From NCBI RefSeq assembly GCF_900119385.1, contig NZ_FPKO01000009.1, positions 643,405 to 707,404 of the forward strand: a DNA stretch of 64,000 nucleotides. The letters are read 5' to 3'. A model generated the notes under the pieces. It did no database searches, was not told the origin of the DNA, and saw only the letters and a list, made by a program, of their open reading frames with translations. Every line of letters starts with the position of its first letter. The stretch's first letter is position 1. A program made the position numbers and the translations under genes. This DNA is from Thermophilibacter mediterraneus. Its GTDB lineage: Bacteria > Actinomycetota > Coriobacteriia > Coriobacteriales > Atopobiaceae. Below, in pieces: positions 41,929 to 50,806 of this stretch.

Positions 41929-44900
41929 ATGCTCATCGATCGCGTCTCTCGTCAGCTGCTCTCTGCCCCCGAGCTCGCGCCGCTCATGCGCGAGCTCGCC
42001 GCCGGGCGCGACGCGACGCTTGCCGTCGCGCAGTCAGCCCGCCCCCTCGCCCTTGCGGCGCTCTGGGCGCGCGACCCGCGACCGTGCCTCTTCGTGGTGT
42101 CGGGCGAGGAGGCGGCCGACCGCGCCGCCCGCGCGCTCGCAGCGTGGCTCGGGCAGGACGTGGTGTGTCGGTACCCCGAGCGCAGGGACCGGCCGTGGGC
42201 TGACGCGGCCCCCGACGACGCGGCGATCGGCGCGCGCTGTCGCGCCGTCGCACGTCTCGCGGAGGGCGAGGACTGCGTCGTGGTCACATCCGCGCACGCC
42301 CTGCTGCGCCGCGTGCCGCCGCGGGGGAGCGGCTACTTTGCCTCGAGCGCGTTCGCGGTGGGCGAGGAGGTCCCCTTCGAGGACGTCCCCCTGCTGCTCG
42401 TGGGGATGGGCTACACCGACGCGGGGGACGCTGACGCGCCCGGGACCTTTCACGTGCACGGGGACGCCGTCGACGTGTTCCCCGCCCAGGCCACGAGCCC
42501 GGTTCGAATCGAGTTCTTCGGGGACGAGATCGACCGCGTGCGTCGCATGGTGCCCTCAACGGGGCAGACCATCGGCGAGCTGAGGTCGGTGACGGTCTGC
42601 CCCTGTCGCGAGCTCGCCCTCACGGACGAGACCGTTGCCCGCGCCGAGCGCGCCCTCTACCGGCGCGCGCAGGAGAGCTCCCGGGTGGCCGCTGACCTCG
42701 AGCTCATTTCTCAGCGCGCCGCGGCACCCTCGCTGGAGCGCTACCTCCCCGAGCTCTACGGCTCCACCGCCTCGCCGCTCGAGCACATGAGCGAGCGCAC
42801 CCTCGTGGTGCTCGCCGAGCCCCGCGCGCTCTTCGACGACTGCATGCGCGCCTATGACGAGGTCTCGTCCGCGGCCGCCTCGGCACGCGTCCCGCTCGAG
42901 GGCCTCTACACCTCTCCTCGCGAGCTCGACTTCGGGGGCCAGCAGCGCCTCTCGCTCTCCTCCATGCTGCGCGCTGGGGCGGGCACGCTCACCGCGGAGC
43001 TCGCGGTGCGTCAGCCGCAGATCGCGGGATCCGACTCCAAGCTCCTCGGTCGCGTGCGACAGCTCGTCGCCGACCGCGCCGCGATCATCTTCGCGGTTCC
43101 CGACCGCGCCGCGCGCGAGGCGCTTGAGCTGCGCTTCACCGACGAGTCCATCCCGGTGGTGGAGTCGCTCGGAACTGCCGCCGAGAACAACGACCCGCAG
43201 GTCCCGCCCCTCGAGCGCGGGCGCGTCACGTTCACCGACGCCCCGGTCCCGGCGGGCATCGTGGTGCCCACCGCGGGCCTTGCGATCTTCTCGGTGTCCG
43301 ACCTCGCCTCCCGCACGGCGCGGACCCGGCGCCGCGCCCGTCGCGTCGACCCCACGAGCGTGACCTTCCCCTTCAAGCCCGGTGACTACGTCGTCCACGC
43401 CACGCACGGCATCGCGCTCTTCTCGGAGATCGTGCGCCAGGAGGTGGCCGGGCGCGAGCGCGACTACTTCCTGCTCGAGTACGCCGGGGGAGACAAGCTC
43501 TTCGTCCCGCTCGAGCAGGTCGACCGCATCACGCGCTACGTTGGCCCGGACGGCGCCTCCCCGCGCCTCACGCGCCTCAACACCGCCGACTGGTCGCGCG
43601 CGACGGGCAAGGCGCGGCGCTCCGCCAAGAAGCTCGCCTTCGACCTCGTCGACCTCTACACGCGCCGCTCGTCGGTGCCTGGGTATGCGTTCTCGCAGGA
43701 CACGCCCGCTCAGGAGGAGATGGAGTCGAGCTTCCCCTACGAGGTCACGCCCGACCAGCGCTCGGCGATCGCCGAGATCAAGGCGGACATGGAGGCGCGT
43801 CGCCCGATGGACCGCCTGCTCTGCGGCGACGTCGGCTTCGGCAAGACCGAGGTCGCGCTGCGCGCGGCGTTCAAGTGCTGCCAGGACGCCAAGCAGGTGA
43901 TGGTGCTCTGTCCCACGACCATCCTGGCGCAGCAGCACTTCGAGACGTTCTTCTCGCGCTTCGCCCCGTTCGACCTCCGGGTCGCCGTGCTCAGCCGCTT
44001 CGTGACGCCGGCCCGCCAGCGCAAGGCGCTCGAGGGCTTCGCCGACGGCTCGGTCGACGTGCTCATCGGCACCCACCGACTGCTCTCCGCTGACGTCAAC
44101 CCCTACGACCTGGGGCTTGTCATCATCGACGAGGAGCAGCGCTTCGGCGTGCAGCACAAGGAGCAGCTCAAGAACATGCGCGAGCAGGTGGACGTGCTCA
44201 CCCTCTCCGCGACGCCCATTCCGCGGACCATGCAGATGGCCATGAGCGGGGTGCGCGACATGAGCCTCATCATGACCCCGCCGCCCGGGCGCCTTCCGGT
44301 CAAGGTCACGGTGGGGGAGTGGGACCCGGACGTGGTCTCGGCCGCCATCCGTGAGGAGCTCGCGCGCAAGGGGCAGGTCTACTACGTGTCCAATCGCGTG
44401 CACACCATCGACGAGGCGACGGCGCGCGTGATGGAGGCGGCTCCGGAGGCCCGCGTGGGCGTGGCGCACGGCAAGATGAGCGCGCGAGAGGTCGAGGACG
44501 TCATGCTGCGCTTCCAGGAGCATGAGATCGACGTCCTGGTGGCCACCACGATCATCGAGAGCGGAATCGACAACCCGCACACCAACACGCTCATCATCGA
44601 GGACTCGCAGCGCCTGGGGCTGGCCCAGCTCTACCAGCTCAAGGGTCGCGTGGGTCGCGGGCGCACCCAGGCATACGCCTACTTCATGTTCCCCGCCGAG
44701 CTGCCGCTCACCCCCGAGGCGACCGACCGCCTCACGGCCATCAACGAGTACCAGGACCTGGGCAGCGGCATGAAGATCGCCATGCGCGACCTCGAGATCC
44801 GCGGAGCGGGCTCGCTCATGGGCGCCGAGCAGCACGGCAACCTCAGCAGCGTGGGCTTTGACCTCTTCACGCAGATGCTCGGCGAGGCCGTGGCGGAGGC

Positions 44901-45366
44901 GCGCGGGGAGACCCGCGAGGTCGAGCAGGCCGAGGTCACGATCAACCTCCCGGCCGACTTCTTCCTGGCGGAGGAGTATCTGCCCGACGTGGACAAGCGC
45001 GTGCTCGCCTACCGCCGCCTCGCCGCGGCCGTCGACCTCGCCGAGGTCGACGCGCTCCAGGAGGAGTGCGAGAGGGACTACGGCGCGCTGCCCCTGGCCG
45101 GGCGCAACCTCTTCGACCGCGCCCGCGTGAGGATTCGCGCGCAGCGACTGGGCTGCACGAGCGTCTCGCTCGCAAACGGGCGCCTGGTCTATCAGGGTCT
45201 CGAAGTGGCGCGCCCGGTGGCGCTCAAGCTCAAGGAGCGCGGCGCCCTGGTGTACCCCAAGACCCACAAGGTCGCCTACCCGTTCCACCGAAGCGCGGAG
45301 GAGGTCATGCCGGCCGCGCTCGGCGTGCTCGAGCAGGTCGGCGGCGGCGACGAGCTCGACGAGTGA
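41929..45366 (+). CDS. mfd: Transcription-repair coupling factor
   Basis: A 1145-residue Mfd, full length. It removes RNA polymerase stalled at DNA lesions and recruits UvrA. N-terminal UvrB-like region (residues 1 to about 340), RNA polymerase interaction domain with FKPGDYVVHATHGIALF (about 483-499) and DYFLLEYAGGDKLFVPLEQ, then the RecG-like translocase: LLCGDVGFGKTEVALRAAF (Walker A, about 630-648), IIDEEQRFGVQHKEQLK (Walker B), TLSATPIPRTMQMAMSGVRDMS and GRVGRGRTQAYAYF (motif VI). The C-terminal autoinhibitory domain is present. ATG 41929 has GAAGGAAG upstream; the longer frame from 41914 lacks one. Confidence 0.97.
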   Translation: MLIDRVSRQLLSAPELAPLMRELAAGRDATLAVAQSARPLALAALWARDPRPCLFVVSGEEAADRAARALAAWLGQDVVCRYPERRDRPWADAAPDDAAIGARCRAVARLAEGEDCVVVTSAHALLRRVPPRGSGYFASSAFAVGEEVPFEDVPLLLVGMGYTDAGDADAPGTFHVHGDAVDVFPAQATSPVRIEFFGDEIDRVRRMVPSTGQTIGELRSVTVCPCRELALTDETVARAERALYRRAQESSRVAADLELISQRAAAPSLERYLPELYGSTASPLEHMSERTLVVLAEPRALFDDCMRAYDEVSSAAASARVPLEGLYTSPRELDFGGQQRLSLSSMLRAGAGTLTAELAVRQPQIAGSDSKLLGRVRQLVADRAAIIFAVPDRAAREALELRFTDESIPVVESLGTAAENNDPQVPPLERGRVTFTDAPVPAGIVVPTAGLAIFSVSDLASRTARTRRRARRVDPTSVTFPFKPGDYVVHATHGIALFSEIVRQEVAGRERDYFLLEYAGGDKLFVPLEQVDRITRYVGPDGASPRLTRLNTADWSRATGKARRSAKKLAFDLVDLYTRRSSVPGYAFSQDTPAQEEMESSFPYEVTPDQRSAIAEIKADMEARRPMDRLLCGDVGFGKTEVALRAAFKCCQDAKQVMVLCPTTILAQQHFETFFSRFAPFDLRVAVLSRFVTPARQRKALEGFADGSVDVLIGTHRLLSADVNPYDLGLVIIDEEQRFGVQHKEQLKNMREQVDVLTLSATPIPRTMQMAMSGVRDMSLIMTPPPGRLPVKVTVGEWDPDVVSAAIREELARKGQVYYVSNRVHTIDEATARVMEAAPEARVGVAHGKMSAREVEDVMLRFQEHEIDVLVATTIIESGIDNPHTNTLIIEDSQRLGLAQLYQLKGRVGRGRTQAYAYFMFPAELPLTPEATDRLTAINEYQDLGSGMKIAMRDLEIRGAGSLMGAEQHGNLSSVGFDLFTQMLGEAVAEARGETREVEQAEVTINLPADFFLAEEYLPDVDKRVLAYRRLAAAVDLAEVDALQEECERDYGALPLAGRNLFDRARVRIRAQRLGCTSVSLANGRLVYQGLEVARPVALKLKERGALVYPKTHKVAYPFHRSAEEVMPAALGVLEQVGGGDELDE

Positions 45367-45391
45367 CAATTAGGACAGGTTAAATTGTCAC
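45363..45391. repeat. Palindrome with an AGGACAGG core overlapping the mfd stop
   Basis: Arms GTGACAATT and AATTGTCAC around AGGACAGGTTA; the mfd TGA lies inside the left arm. It belongs to the same loose family as 8413-8441 and 54285-54313 and could act as a 3' hairpin for mfd. Confidence 0.55.
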
Positions 45392-45420
45392 GCGGCCCCA
45401 TCGCCCCGCCTTCCGGCCAT

Positions 45421-45577
45421 GAACTCGCGTACGTCTGCAACACGCGTACGTCTGTACTTTAAGTGCCGAAGCCGCAGGGCGAGAAGAACGGCCGATTCGT
45501 CTACCTGCGCAAACGCGAGACCCCTAGTCCGGGCGCGCGATTAAAGTACAGACGTGAGAGAGTTCGGGGGACGGGGG
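45421..45577 (+). repeat. 157-bp intergenic repeat, copy 1
   Basis: Nearly identical to 54322-54479. It contains an inverted pair, ACGTCTGTACTTTAA (45448-45462) and TTAAAGTACAGACGT (45541-45555), enclosing 78 bp with a small frame starting GTG CCG AAG (peptide MPKPQGEKNGRFVYLRKRE). After it, parts of the repeat end (GAGTTCGGGGGACGGGG and GCAGCGGCGCGG) occur again at about 45620-45670, separated by a GTGGGACAG...GTCCCAC palindrome (about 45596-45630). The copy is therefore partly duplicated. Downstream of mfd, upstream of the yitT-like stop. Confidence 0.8.
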
Positions 45578-45691
45578 CAGCGGCGCGGGTGAAAGTGGGA
45601 CAGATACCCCGGAGGTTTCCGTCCCACGCGAGTTCGGGGGACGGGGACGGGAGCAGCGGCGCGGTCGCACCACGCCGCCGCCCCGCCCGCA

Positions 45692-46723
45692 CTACACCCA
45701 CCTAAAGCCGCGACCGGTGATCTCCGACGTGGTGACGTATGTGATGAAGGCGTTCTCGTCCAGGCTGCGGACGTAGCGCTGCAGCCGCAGCGCCTCGGCG
45801 CGCGTGAGGACGGTCATGATCTGCGCCACGCGCCGCCCCGAGTACGCCCCGTAGCCGTAGCTCACCGTCGCGGTGCGGCTGAGCTCGCGCACGATGTACT
45901 CCTCCACGCGCGCGGGCTGCCGGCAGATGACGGTGCACACCTTGTGGCACTTGAGGTCCTCGAGGACGCCGTTCACGATGACGGTCTGCAGCACCAGGCC
46001 CACGATGCAGTAGACGCCCACGCGCGCCCCGTAGAGCGCGACGCCCGAGGCGGCCACCACGGCGTTGGCCGCCGCCACGGCGTGCCCCACCGGCAGGCTC
46101 GTGTGCCGGGTGAGCGCCATGACCAAAATCTCCGTCCCGCCGGTCGAGGAGCCGGCGTTGTAGGCGACTGCGTTTCCCAGGGCGATGAGAAGGACCGTGC
46201 AGCAGAGGTCCATCCACATGTCCCCCGTGAGCGACCCCGTCACGGGCATGATCGCCTGGAGAATCGAGGTGTAGGCCGGAATGGCGATGGACGCCACCAC
46301 GCTCCAGATGACGGCCTTCCGCTCCACGAGGAGCAGGCCAACTGCCACAAGGGCCGCGTTGACGAGCCATAGCGATGCGTCGTTGGGAAGCGCCGGCACG
46401 AGCGTGGAGAGCACGATTGAGAAGCCCGAGGCGCCGCCGATGGCAAAGTTGTTGGGCGCCTGGAACGCCACGTAGGCAAAGGCGCAGAGCAGGGCGCCCA
46501 CGTTGAGCGACACCACGAGCCGTACGAGGCTCGGCTGGTCGCGCTTGCGGAGCTTGCGCAGGCTGGCCTCTTCCTCGTCCTCGCTGACCAGCGCCTCGCC
46601 CTGGAGCACGGCATGCCCCTCGTAGGCGGGCGCCGCGTGGTCGGGGTCCACCCGCGCCTCCGCGAGCTCCTCCTCGTTCGCCGTTCTTCTCGGTTCTGAC
46701 GCCCTTCTTCTCGCGCCTCTCAT
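45692..46723 (-). CDS. YitT-family membrane protein (DUF161/DUF2179)
   Basis: A 343-residue protein with an acidic N-terminus of about 70 residues, then five or six membrane segments (about 75-255, including NNFAIGGASGFSIVLSTLVP and NAGSSTGGTEILVMALTRHTSLPVG) and a C-terminal soluble DUF2179 domain (KVCTVICRQPARVEEYIVREL, GRRVAQIMTVLTR and a terminal DENAFITYV). This is the standard YitT layout; the function is not established. The start at 46723 is preferred over an upstream TTG because AGAAGAGG sits just before it. The N-terminal acidic extension is longer than usual. Confidence 0.87.
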   Translation of the reverse strand: MRGARRRASEPRRTANEEELAEARVDPDHAAPAYEGHAVLQGEALVSEDEEEASLRKLRKRDQPSLVRLVVSLNVGALLCAFAYVAFQAPNNFAIGGASGFSIVLSTLVPALPNDASLWLVNAALVAVGLLLVERKAVIWSVVASIAIPAYTSILQAIMPVTGSLTGDMWMDLCCTVLLIALGNAVAYNAGSSTGGTEILVMALTRHTSLPVGHAVAAANAVVAASGVALYGARVGVYCIVGLVLQTVIVNGVLEDLKCHKVCTVICRQPARVEEYIVRELSRTATVSYGYGAYSGRRVAQIMTVLTRAEALRLQRYVRSLDENAFITYVTTSEITGRGFRWV

Positions 46724-46753
46724 GACCTCTTCTCTCAAGACGTGCTGTCGCCA

Positions 46754-46778
46754 TATAACGTCATAGATGACTATGATG
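46754..46778. promoter_or_regulatory. Candidate GntR operator O1
   Basis: TATAACGTCATAGATGAC followed by TATGATG. It shares the TATAACGTC-N-ATGAC pattern with O4 at 49862-49880 and half-sites with O2 and O3. It lies in the region upstream of the PTS EIIC gene and just outside the yitT-like start. Confidence 0.5.
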
Positions 46779-46897
46779 AAAATACTATACCTGCCGAACG
46801 CCCGGAACTGAAGTCATTCAGAATGGCATCCGCGCCACTCACCCGGAAATAACGACCGCCCACACCCTGCCTACAAGAAATGCTGACAAATAGGTAT

Positions 46898-46920
46898 GAG
46901 ACGTATATGATGACTAATAC
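46898..46920. promoter_or_regulatory. Candidate GntR operator O2
   Basis: GAGACGTATATGATGACTAATAC, with the same GACGT and ATGATGAC elements as the other sites. It lies about 90 bases upstream of the EIIC start. A hairpin (AGAAC and GTTCT arms with GGGG/CCCC, 46927-46961) follows in the leader. Confidence 0.5.
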
Positions 46921-47008
46921 CAAAAGAGAACAGGGGTCGAATCCGGAGTCGGCCCCGTTCTACCGGGGCTGCTCTGCACCCCACTGAAAAGAAGGAAAGG
47001 AGACGGTA

Positions 47009-47809
47009 ATGAATCAGCTCTACGCGGCTATAGTCGTGGGCCTGGTCGGAGTCATCTGCATCATGGACTCGCGCATGCTGGGCCGCCTCAGCGTCGAGCG
47101 TCCGCTCATCGGCGCCACCATGGTCGGCATCGTCCTGGGCGACGTTCCCACCGCTCTGGCGGCGGGCGCCACGCTCGAGCTCATGAGCATCGGCCTCATC
47201 AACGTTGGCGCCGCCATGATTCCCGACATGAACATGGGCTCGATCGTGGCAACGGCGTTCGTCATTCTCACGGGCGCGGGCCCGGAGGCCGCACTTACGA
47301 TCGCGGTCCCGGTCGCCGTCCTCGGTCAGGCGCTCGGCCTCGCCATCCGCATGGTGCTCGCGGCCTTTAGCCACAAGACCGATGCCCTTATCGACCAGGG
47401 CAAGTTTAAGCAAGCGCTTCACCTGCACATCATTTGGGGCAACGTGCTCTACGCCCTGATGTACTTCGTGCCTATCTTCATCGCCATCTATGCCGGCACC
47501 GACCTCGTCCAGCAGATCGTCAACGCGATTCCCGCCTGGGTGACCAACGGCCTCACGCTCGCCGGCAACGTCCTCACCGCCCTCGGAATGGCGCTGCTGC
47601 TCAACATCATGCTCACCAAGAGCATGACGATCTTCTTCCTGATGGGCTTCTTCGGCGCTGCCTTCTTGGGCCTCAATGTGACCGCCATGGCCGTGTTCGC
47701 CGTTCTTCTCGCCCTGCTGCTCGTGGGCCTGAAGTTCCGCGACTCCGGCAGCGGCCAGCTTGCCGCGCAGGCTTCCGACGATTATGACCCGCTCGAGGAC
47801 GACGACTAA
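47009..47809 (+). CDS. PTS mannose/sorbose-family EIIC component
   Basis: A 266-residue integral membrane permease of the mannose-sorbose PTS family, with about eight hydrophobic segments. Family features are DSRMLGRLSVERPLIGATMVGIVLGD (about residues 19-44), ATLELMSIGLINVGAAMIPDMNMGSI and GQALGLAIRM. The acidic C-terminus ends DDYDPLEDDD. It forms the translocation channel together with EIID, encoded 18 bases downstream. The cognate EIIA and EIIB are encoded 2 kb away (49917-50806), beyond an oppositely oriented epimerase gene. ATG follows AGGAAAGGAGACGGTA. Confidence 0.93.
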   Translation: MNQLYAAIVVGLVGVICIMDSRMLGRLSVERPLIGATMVGIVLGDVPTALAAGATLELMSIGLINVGAAMIPDMNMGSIVATAFVILTGAGPEAALTIAVPVAVLGQALGLAIRMVLAAFSHKTDALIDQGKFKQALHLHIIWGNVLYALMYFVPIFIAIYAGTDLVQQIVNAIPAWVTNGLTLAGNVLTALGMALLLNIMLTKSMTIFFLMGFFGAAFLGLNVTAMAVFAVLLALLLVGLKFRDSGSGQLAAQASDDYDPLEDDD

Positions 47810-47827
47810 CAGAGAGGAGCCACTCAC

Positions 47828-48703
47828 ATGACGCAGGACATTCAGGGCGCCGCTCCCGAGGTCAAGGAGCTCAAGAGCCTCGAGCCGCAGCCCGTTTCAG
47901 AGAAGAAGCGCCTCTGGCAGTTCTTCTGGCGCACCTGGGCGATCCAGGCCTCCTGGAACTACGAGGGCCAGATGAACCTTGGCTTCCTCTACAGCATCGC
48001 CCCCACGCTCGACCGCATCTACGCCGATGAATCTGACCCGGAGATTCTCGAGCGCAAGAAGGAAGCCTACCACCGCCACACCGCCCTCTATAACATCACG
48101 CAGCAGCTCAACAGCTTTGTCCTGGGCATCGCCGCGTCCATGGAGGAGGAGTACGGCAGGAACCCCAAGGAGTTCAACCCCGAGGTCATCAACAACCTCA
48201 AGGTCTCCCTGATGGGCCCGCTCTCCGGCATCGGCGACTCCCTGCTCGAGGGAACGCTGCGTATCATCTCCTTTGGCCTCGGTGCCTCGCTCGCGGCGCA
48301 GGGATCGATTCTCGGCCCCATCCTCGCGCTGCTCATCTCGGGCATTCCCAAGGCGCTCATCACGTGGTTTGGCGGCAAGCTCGGCTACACCCTGGGCACC
48401 GACTACGTGAAGCAGCTTCAGGGCGGCATCATGGACAAGGTCATGTACGTCGCAGGCGTCGTGGGCCTGATGACCGTCGGCGCGATGATTGCGACCATGG
48501 TCGGCATCACCACCCCGCTGCAGTTCCAGGATGGCGCGCTTGTGCTCCAGGACGTTCTCGACGGCATCTTCCCCTCGATGATTCCGTTTGCGATCGCCAT
48601 GCTCTTCTACTGGCTGCTCAAGAAGAAGGTCAGCCTGGGCGTGCTGCTCCTCGGCGGCATCGTCGTCAGCCTCATCTGCAGCTTCTTCGGCATCCTCGCG
48701 TAG
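47828..48703 (+). CDS. PTS mannose/sorbose-family EIID component
   Basis: A 291-residue EIID protein. The N-terminal cytosolic part carries FWRTWAIQASWNYEGQMNLGFLYSIAPTL, typical of the family. It is followed by AYHRHTALYNITQQLNSFVLGIAASMEEEY, then GPLSGIGDSLLEGTLRIISFGLGASLA and several membrane segments to a hydrophobic C-terminus. It works with EIIC as the membrane part of the transporter. ATG follows AGAGAGGAG. A terminator at 48724-48752 closes this two-gene unit. Confidence 0.93.
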   Translation: MTQDIQGAAPEVKELKSLEPQPVSEKKRLWQFFWRTWAIQASWNYEGQMNLGFLYSIAPTLDRIYADESDPEILERKKEAYHRHTALYNITQQLNSFVLGIAASMEEEYGRNPKEFNPEVINNLKVSLMGPLSGIGDSLLEGTLRIISFGLGASLAAQGSILGPILALLISGIPKALITWFGGKLGYTLGTDYVKQLQGGIMDKVMYVAGVVGLMTVGAMIATMVGITTPLQFQDGALVLQDVLDGIFPSMIPFAIAMLFYWLLKKKVSLGVLLLGGIVVSLICSFFGILA

Positions 48704-48723
48704 CAAAGACGTTCCTCCTTCTT

Positions 48724-48752
48724 GGGGCCCCGGCCTTTGCCGGGGCCCTTTT
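48724..48752 (+). terminator. Intrinsic terminator after EIID
   Basis: GGGCCCCGGC and GCCGGGGCCC arms with a CTTT loop, followed by TTTT; 20 bases after the EIID stop. Confidence 0.9.
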
Positions 48753-48778
48753 CGCGGCGCGCCCATCCCCCTCGGCGC

Positions 48779-48818
48779 GAAAAAAAGACGGGCGGCCTCG
48801 TTTGGGGCCGCCCGTCTT
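48779..48818 (-). terminator. Intrinsic terminator of the FrlC-like gene
   Basis: AAGACGGGCGGCC and GGCCGCCCGTCTT arms (13 bp). Read on the minus strand it is followed by a run of T residues (the A-run at 48780-48786), so it ends the minus-strand transcript of 48840-49697. Confidence 0.9.
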
Positions 48819-48839
48819 GCTTGCGCGGGAGCGAGTTTC

Positions 48840-49697
48840 TTAACGCGCGCTCTCGATCTGCTCGTATGCCGCGCGATAGGCGCGCATGGAGCGCGCGTCG
48901 GCTCCCATGGGGTCGGTGAGCGTGAGGGAGTCCGTGCACTCCACGGACAGGACGCCCTGGTATCCGTTGCGCTCAAAGGTCCTGATGTCCTCGGCGATGT
49001 CGCGCTCTCCGTCGCCCAGCGCAAGGTGGAGCGAGCGGGGGCCGCAGTCGACAAAGTGGGCGTGAATGACGTCGCCCCCAAACGTGTCGAAGTAGTCCTG
49101 GATGGTGTCGCCCGCGTCCACCATGGCGCCGATGTCGAGGCAGACCTTGAGAGCCGGCTCGTCCACCATGTCGAGAAGGACGCGAAGGTTCGCCGCGGAG
49201 TTGGCGATGAGGGACTCGGGCTTCCTCAGGGCCTCGATCGCAAGGTTGATGCCCTTCTCGCCTGCGTAGGCGGCGATGCGGCGGAGCATGGCGGCGCTGC
49301 GCTCGCGCGCCGTCTCCACGGGCTCGCTGTAGTAGGCCCAGCCGCTCGTCACGAGCACCTGGCTGGCTCCCACTGCGGAGGCAACGTCGACCGCCCTCGT
49401 GAAGTAGGCGTAGACGCGCTCCTGAATGGCGGGGTCTTTAGCTGCCATGTTGTGCGGCTTGGGGTTGGTCTGCTCTGGGCAGATGCCCATGATGCGCACG
49501 CCGTACTTCTCGGAAAGGGACGTGAGCCGCTCGACGGGGTCGTTTTGACGGTAGTCCATGAAGAAGTGCTGCGGAGCCGTCCAGAGCTCGACGCACGAGT
49601 AGCCGAGCTTGCTCACGGAGGAGAAGAACTCCTCGAGCTCATAGAACATGTAGTGGTGGTTCATCGAGGCGATCTCGATGCGTTGCCGAGAAGGCAT
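48840..49697 (-). CDS. FrlC-like sugar 3-epimerase (AP endonuclease 2 / TIM barrel family)
   Basis: A 285-residue xylose-isomerase-like TIM barrel. Its signature CPEQTNPKPHNMAAKDP (about residues 73-89) matches the position and pattern of the PETNGYPYNM segment of Escherichia coli FrlC, the fructoselysine/psicoselysine 3-epimerase. Likely metal ligands are Glu in AIEALRKPES (about 155), Asp in KVCLDIGAMVDAGD (about 187), His in HAHFVD (about 211) and Glu in LSVECTD (about 246). It is transcribed opposite to the PTS genes, sharing an operator-containing region with EIIA. It probably converts an alternative Amadori isomer into the one handled by the deglycase. Exact substrate unproven. Confidence 0.8.
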   Translation of the reverse strand: MPSRQRIEIASMNHHYMFYELEEFFSSVSKLGYSCVELWTAPQHFFMDYRQNDPVERLTSLSEKYGVRIMGICPEQTNPKPHNMAAKDPAIQERVYAYFTRAVDVASAVGASQVLVTSGWAYYSEPVETARERSAAMLRRIAAYAGEKGINLAIEALRKPESLIANSAANLRVLLDMVDEPALKVCLDIGAMVDAGDTIQDYFDTFGGDVIHAHFVDCGPRSLHLALGDGERDIAEDIRTFERNGYQGVLSVECTDSLTLTDPMGADARSMRAYRAAYEQIESAR

Positions 49698-49734
49698 GGC
49701 CCCTCCTAACGTCGTCGGTGGATAGTATTATCAT

Positions 49735-49747
49735 ACGTCACAGACGT
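49735..49747. promoter_or_regulatory. Candidate GntR operator O3, perfect palindrome
   Basis: ACGTCACAGACGT, a perfect inverted repeat of ACGTC with a 3-base spacer, extended on the right by TATATA. It lies about 40 bases upstream of the FrlC-like start on the minus strand, near that promoter (TATTATC region). Confidence 0.55.
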
Positions 49748-49861
49748 TATATACAATTAGAGAAATGCAGACGCGTTGGAGACTCGGTTGAGCCAATGCC
49801 CGCGAACGGTAGGAATGCGGCCGCAGGCGGTTTAACTCAAGAATCTCTAGACCATGATGTA

Positions 49862-49880
49862 TATAACGTCTATGATGACA
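49862..49880. promoter_or_regulatory. Candidate GntR operator O4
   Basis: TATAACGTCTATGATGAC, closely matching O1 and sharing the TATATAACGTC half with O3 read in reverse. It lies about 40 bases upstream of the EIIA start. Binding here and at O3 would control both divergent transcripts. Confidence 0.55.
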
Positions 49881-49916
49881 GTAACAGATACGAAGAGCTG
49901 ACAGATTGGAGGAGCG

Positions 49917-50342
49917 ATGAACCAGATTGTTCTTGCATCGCACGGCGGCCTCGCCGATGGGGCCCGCGACACCCTGGACATGATCGTCGGAGACGTCTCC
50001 AACGTCCACACGATCTCTCTCGCCCGTGACGATAAGGACCAGATCGAGGACCGCGCGCTTGCCCTCATCGACTCCTTCGATCCCTCGGACGCCGTCTACG
50101 TCCTTACGGATATGCTGGGGAGCAGCGTCAACAACCAGATGGTCTCCCTGCAGGCAAAGCGTCCCGAGGTCACCGTCATCTCCGGCATGAACCTGCCCCT
50201 GATCCTCGAGATCGCCCTTTCCGAAGAGCCGCTGTCCGAGGCGGCCCTCGCCGAGGTCATCGAGCAGAGCAGGGCGGGAATCCAGAACATTGCCGCGCTC
50301 ATGAGGGCGACGGCGCAGCAGGAAGAGGAGGACGACCTATGA
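49917..50342 (+). CDS. PTS mannose/sorbose-family EIIA component
   Basis: A 141-residue EIIA of the mannose family. The phospho-acceptor is His9 in VLASHGGLADGA, and LTDMLGSSVNNQM (about residues 63-75) is the conserved second segment. It takes phosphate from HPr and passes it to EIIB. The C-terminus is acidic (EEEDDL). GGAGGAGCG precedes ATG 49917. The stop overlaps the EIIB start by 4 bases (ATGA). Confidence 0.93.
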   Translation: MNQIVLASHGGLADGARDTLDMIVGDVSNVHTISLARDDKDQIEDRALALIDSFDPSDAVYVLTDMLGSSVNNQMVSLQAKRPEVTVISGMNLPLILEIALSEEPLSEAALAEVIEQSRAGIQNIAALMRATAQQEEEDDL

Positions 50343-50806
50343 TCAAGCTCGTGAGGCTGGACTATCGCCTCATCCACGGCCAGATTCTGGCGGCGTGGGT
50401 GAATCACCTGAGCGCCCAGCGCATCATCCTGGTGGACGACGCCGCCGCGAACGACGAGATGAAGTCCGCGACGCTCAAGCTCGCCAAGCCCGCAGGTATT
50501 CGCCTGAACATCTTCACCGTCGAGAAGACCATTGCCAAGATGCCCAAGATCCTCGAGCTCAACGAGAACATCATGATGGTCTTTGGCACCACCGCGGCAC
50601 TCGTCGCAGTCTGCAAGGCGTGCCCGGCGATTCGCGAGGTTCAGTATGGCGCGACCTTCAACAAGGACGGTTCGAAGCAGGTCGACGAGAGCGTCTTCCT
50701 CGACGAGTCCGAGCAGGCCGACACCCGCGAGCTCCTGGCGATGGGCGTGAAGATCTACAGCCAGCAGACCCCGTCCAAGCGCAAGCTCGACATCACAGCG
50801 GTTTAG
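50339..50806 (+). CDS. PTS mannose/sorbose-family EIIB component
   Basis: A 155-residue EIIB. The phosphorylation site is His13 in RLDYRLIHGQILAAWVN, the canonical EIIB motif of this family. IILVDDAAANDEMKSATLKLA and YGATFNKDGSKQV also fit the fold. It phosphorylates the sugar as it enters through EIIC/EIID, so the cell receives a 6-phosphorylated Amadori compound if the inferred substrate is right. The deglycase gene follows after 98 bases. Confidence 0.93.
   Translation: MIKLVRLDYRLIHGQILAAWVNHLSAQRIILVDDAAANDEMKSATLKLAKPAGIRLNIFTVEKTIAKMPKILELNENIMMVFGTTAALVAVCKACPAIREVQYGATFNKDGSKQVDESVFLDESEQADTRELLAMGVKIYSQQTPSKRKLDITAV

Noticed and set aside
41643-42203. Open frames in front of mfd on the plus strand
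   Set aside because: They overlap repeats and the mfd start in another frame, with no ribosome binding site; typical GC-driven frames.
45463-45705. Small gene downstream of mfd
   Set aside because: Same repeat-derived frame as above with no ribosome binding site; kept as a repeat finding rather than a gene.
47704-47713. Another GTTCTTCTCG motif copy
   Set aside because: It lies inside the EIIC coding sequence (codons for AVLLA) and is probably chance.
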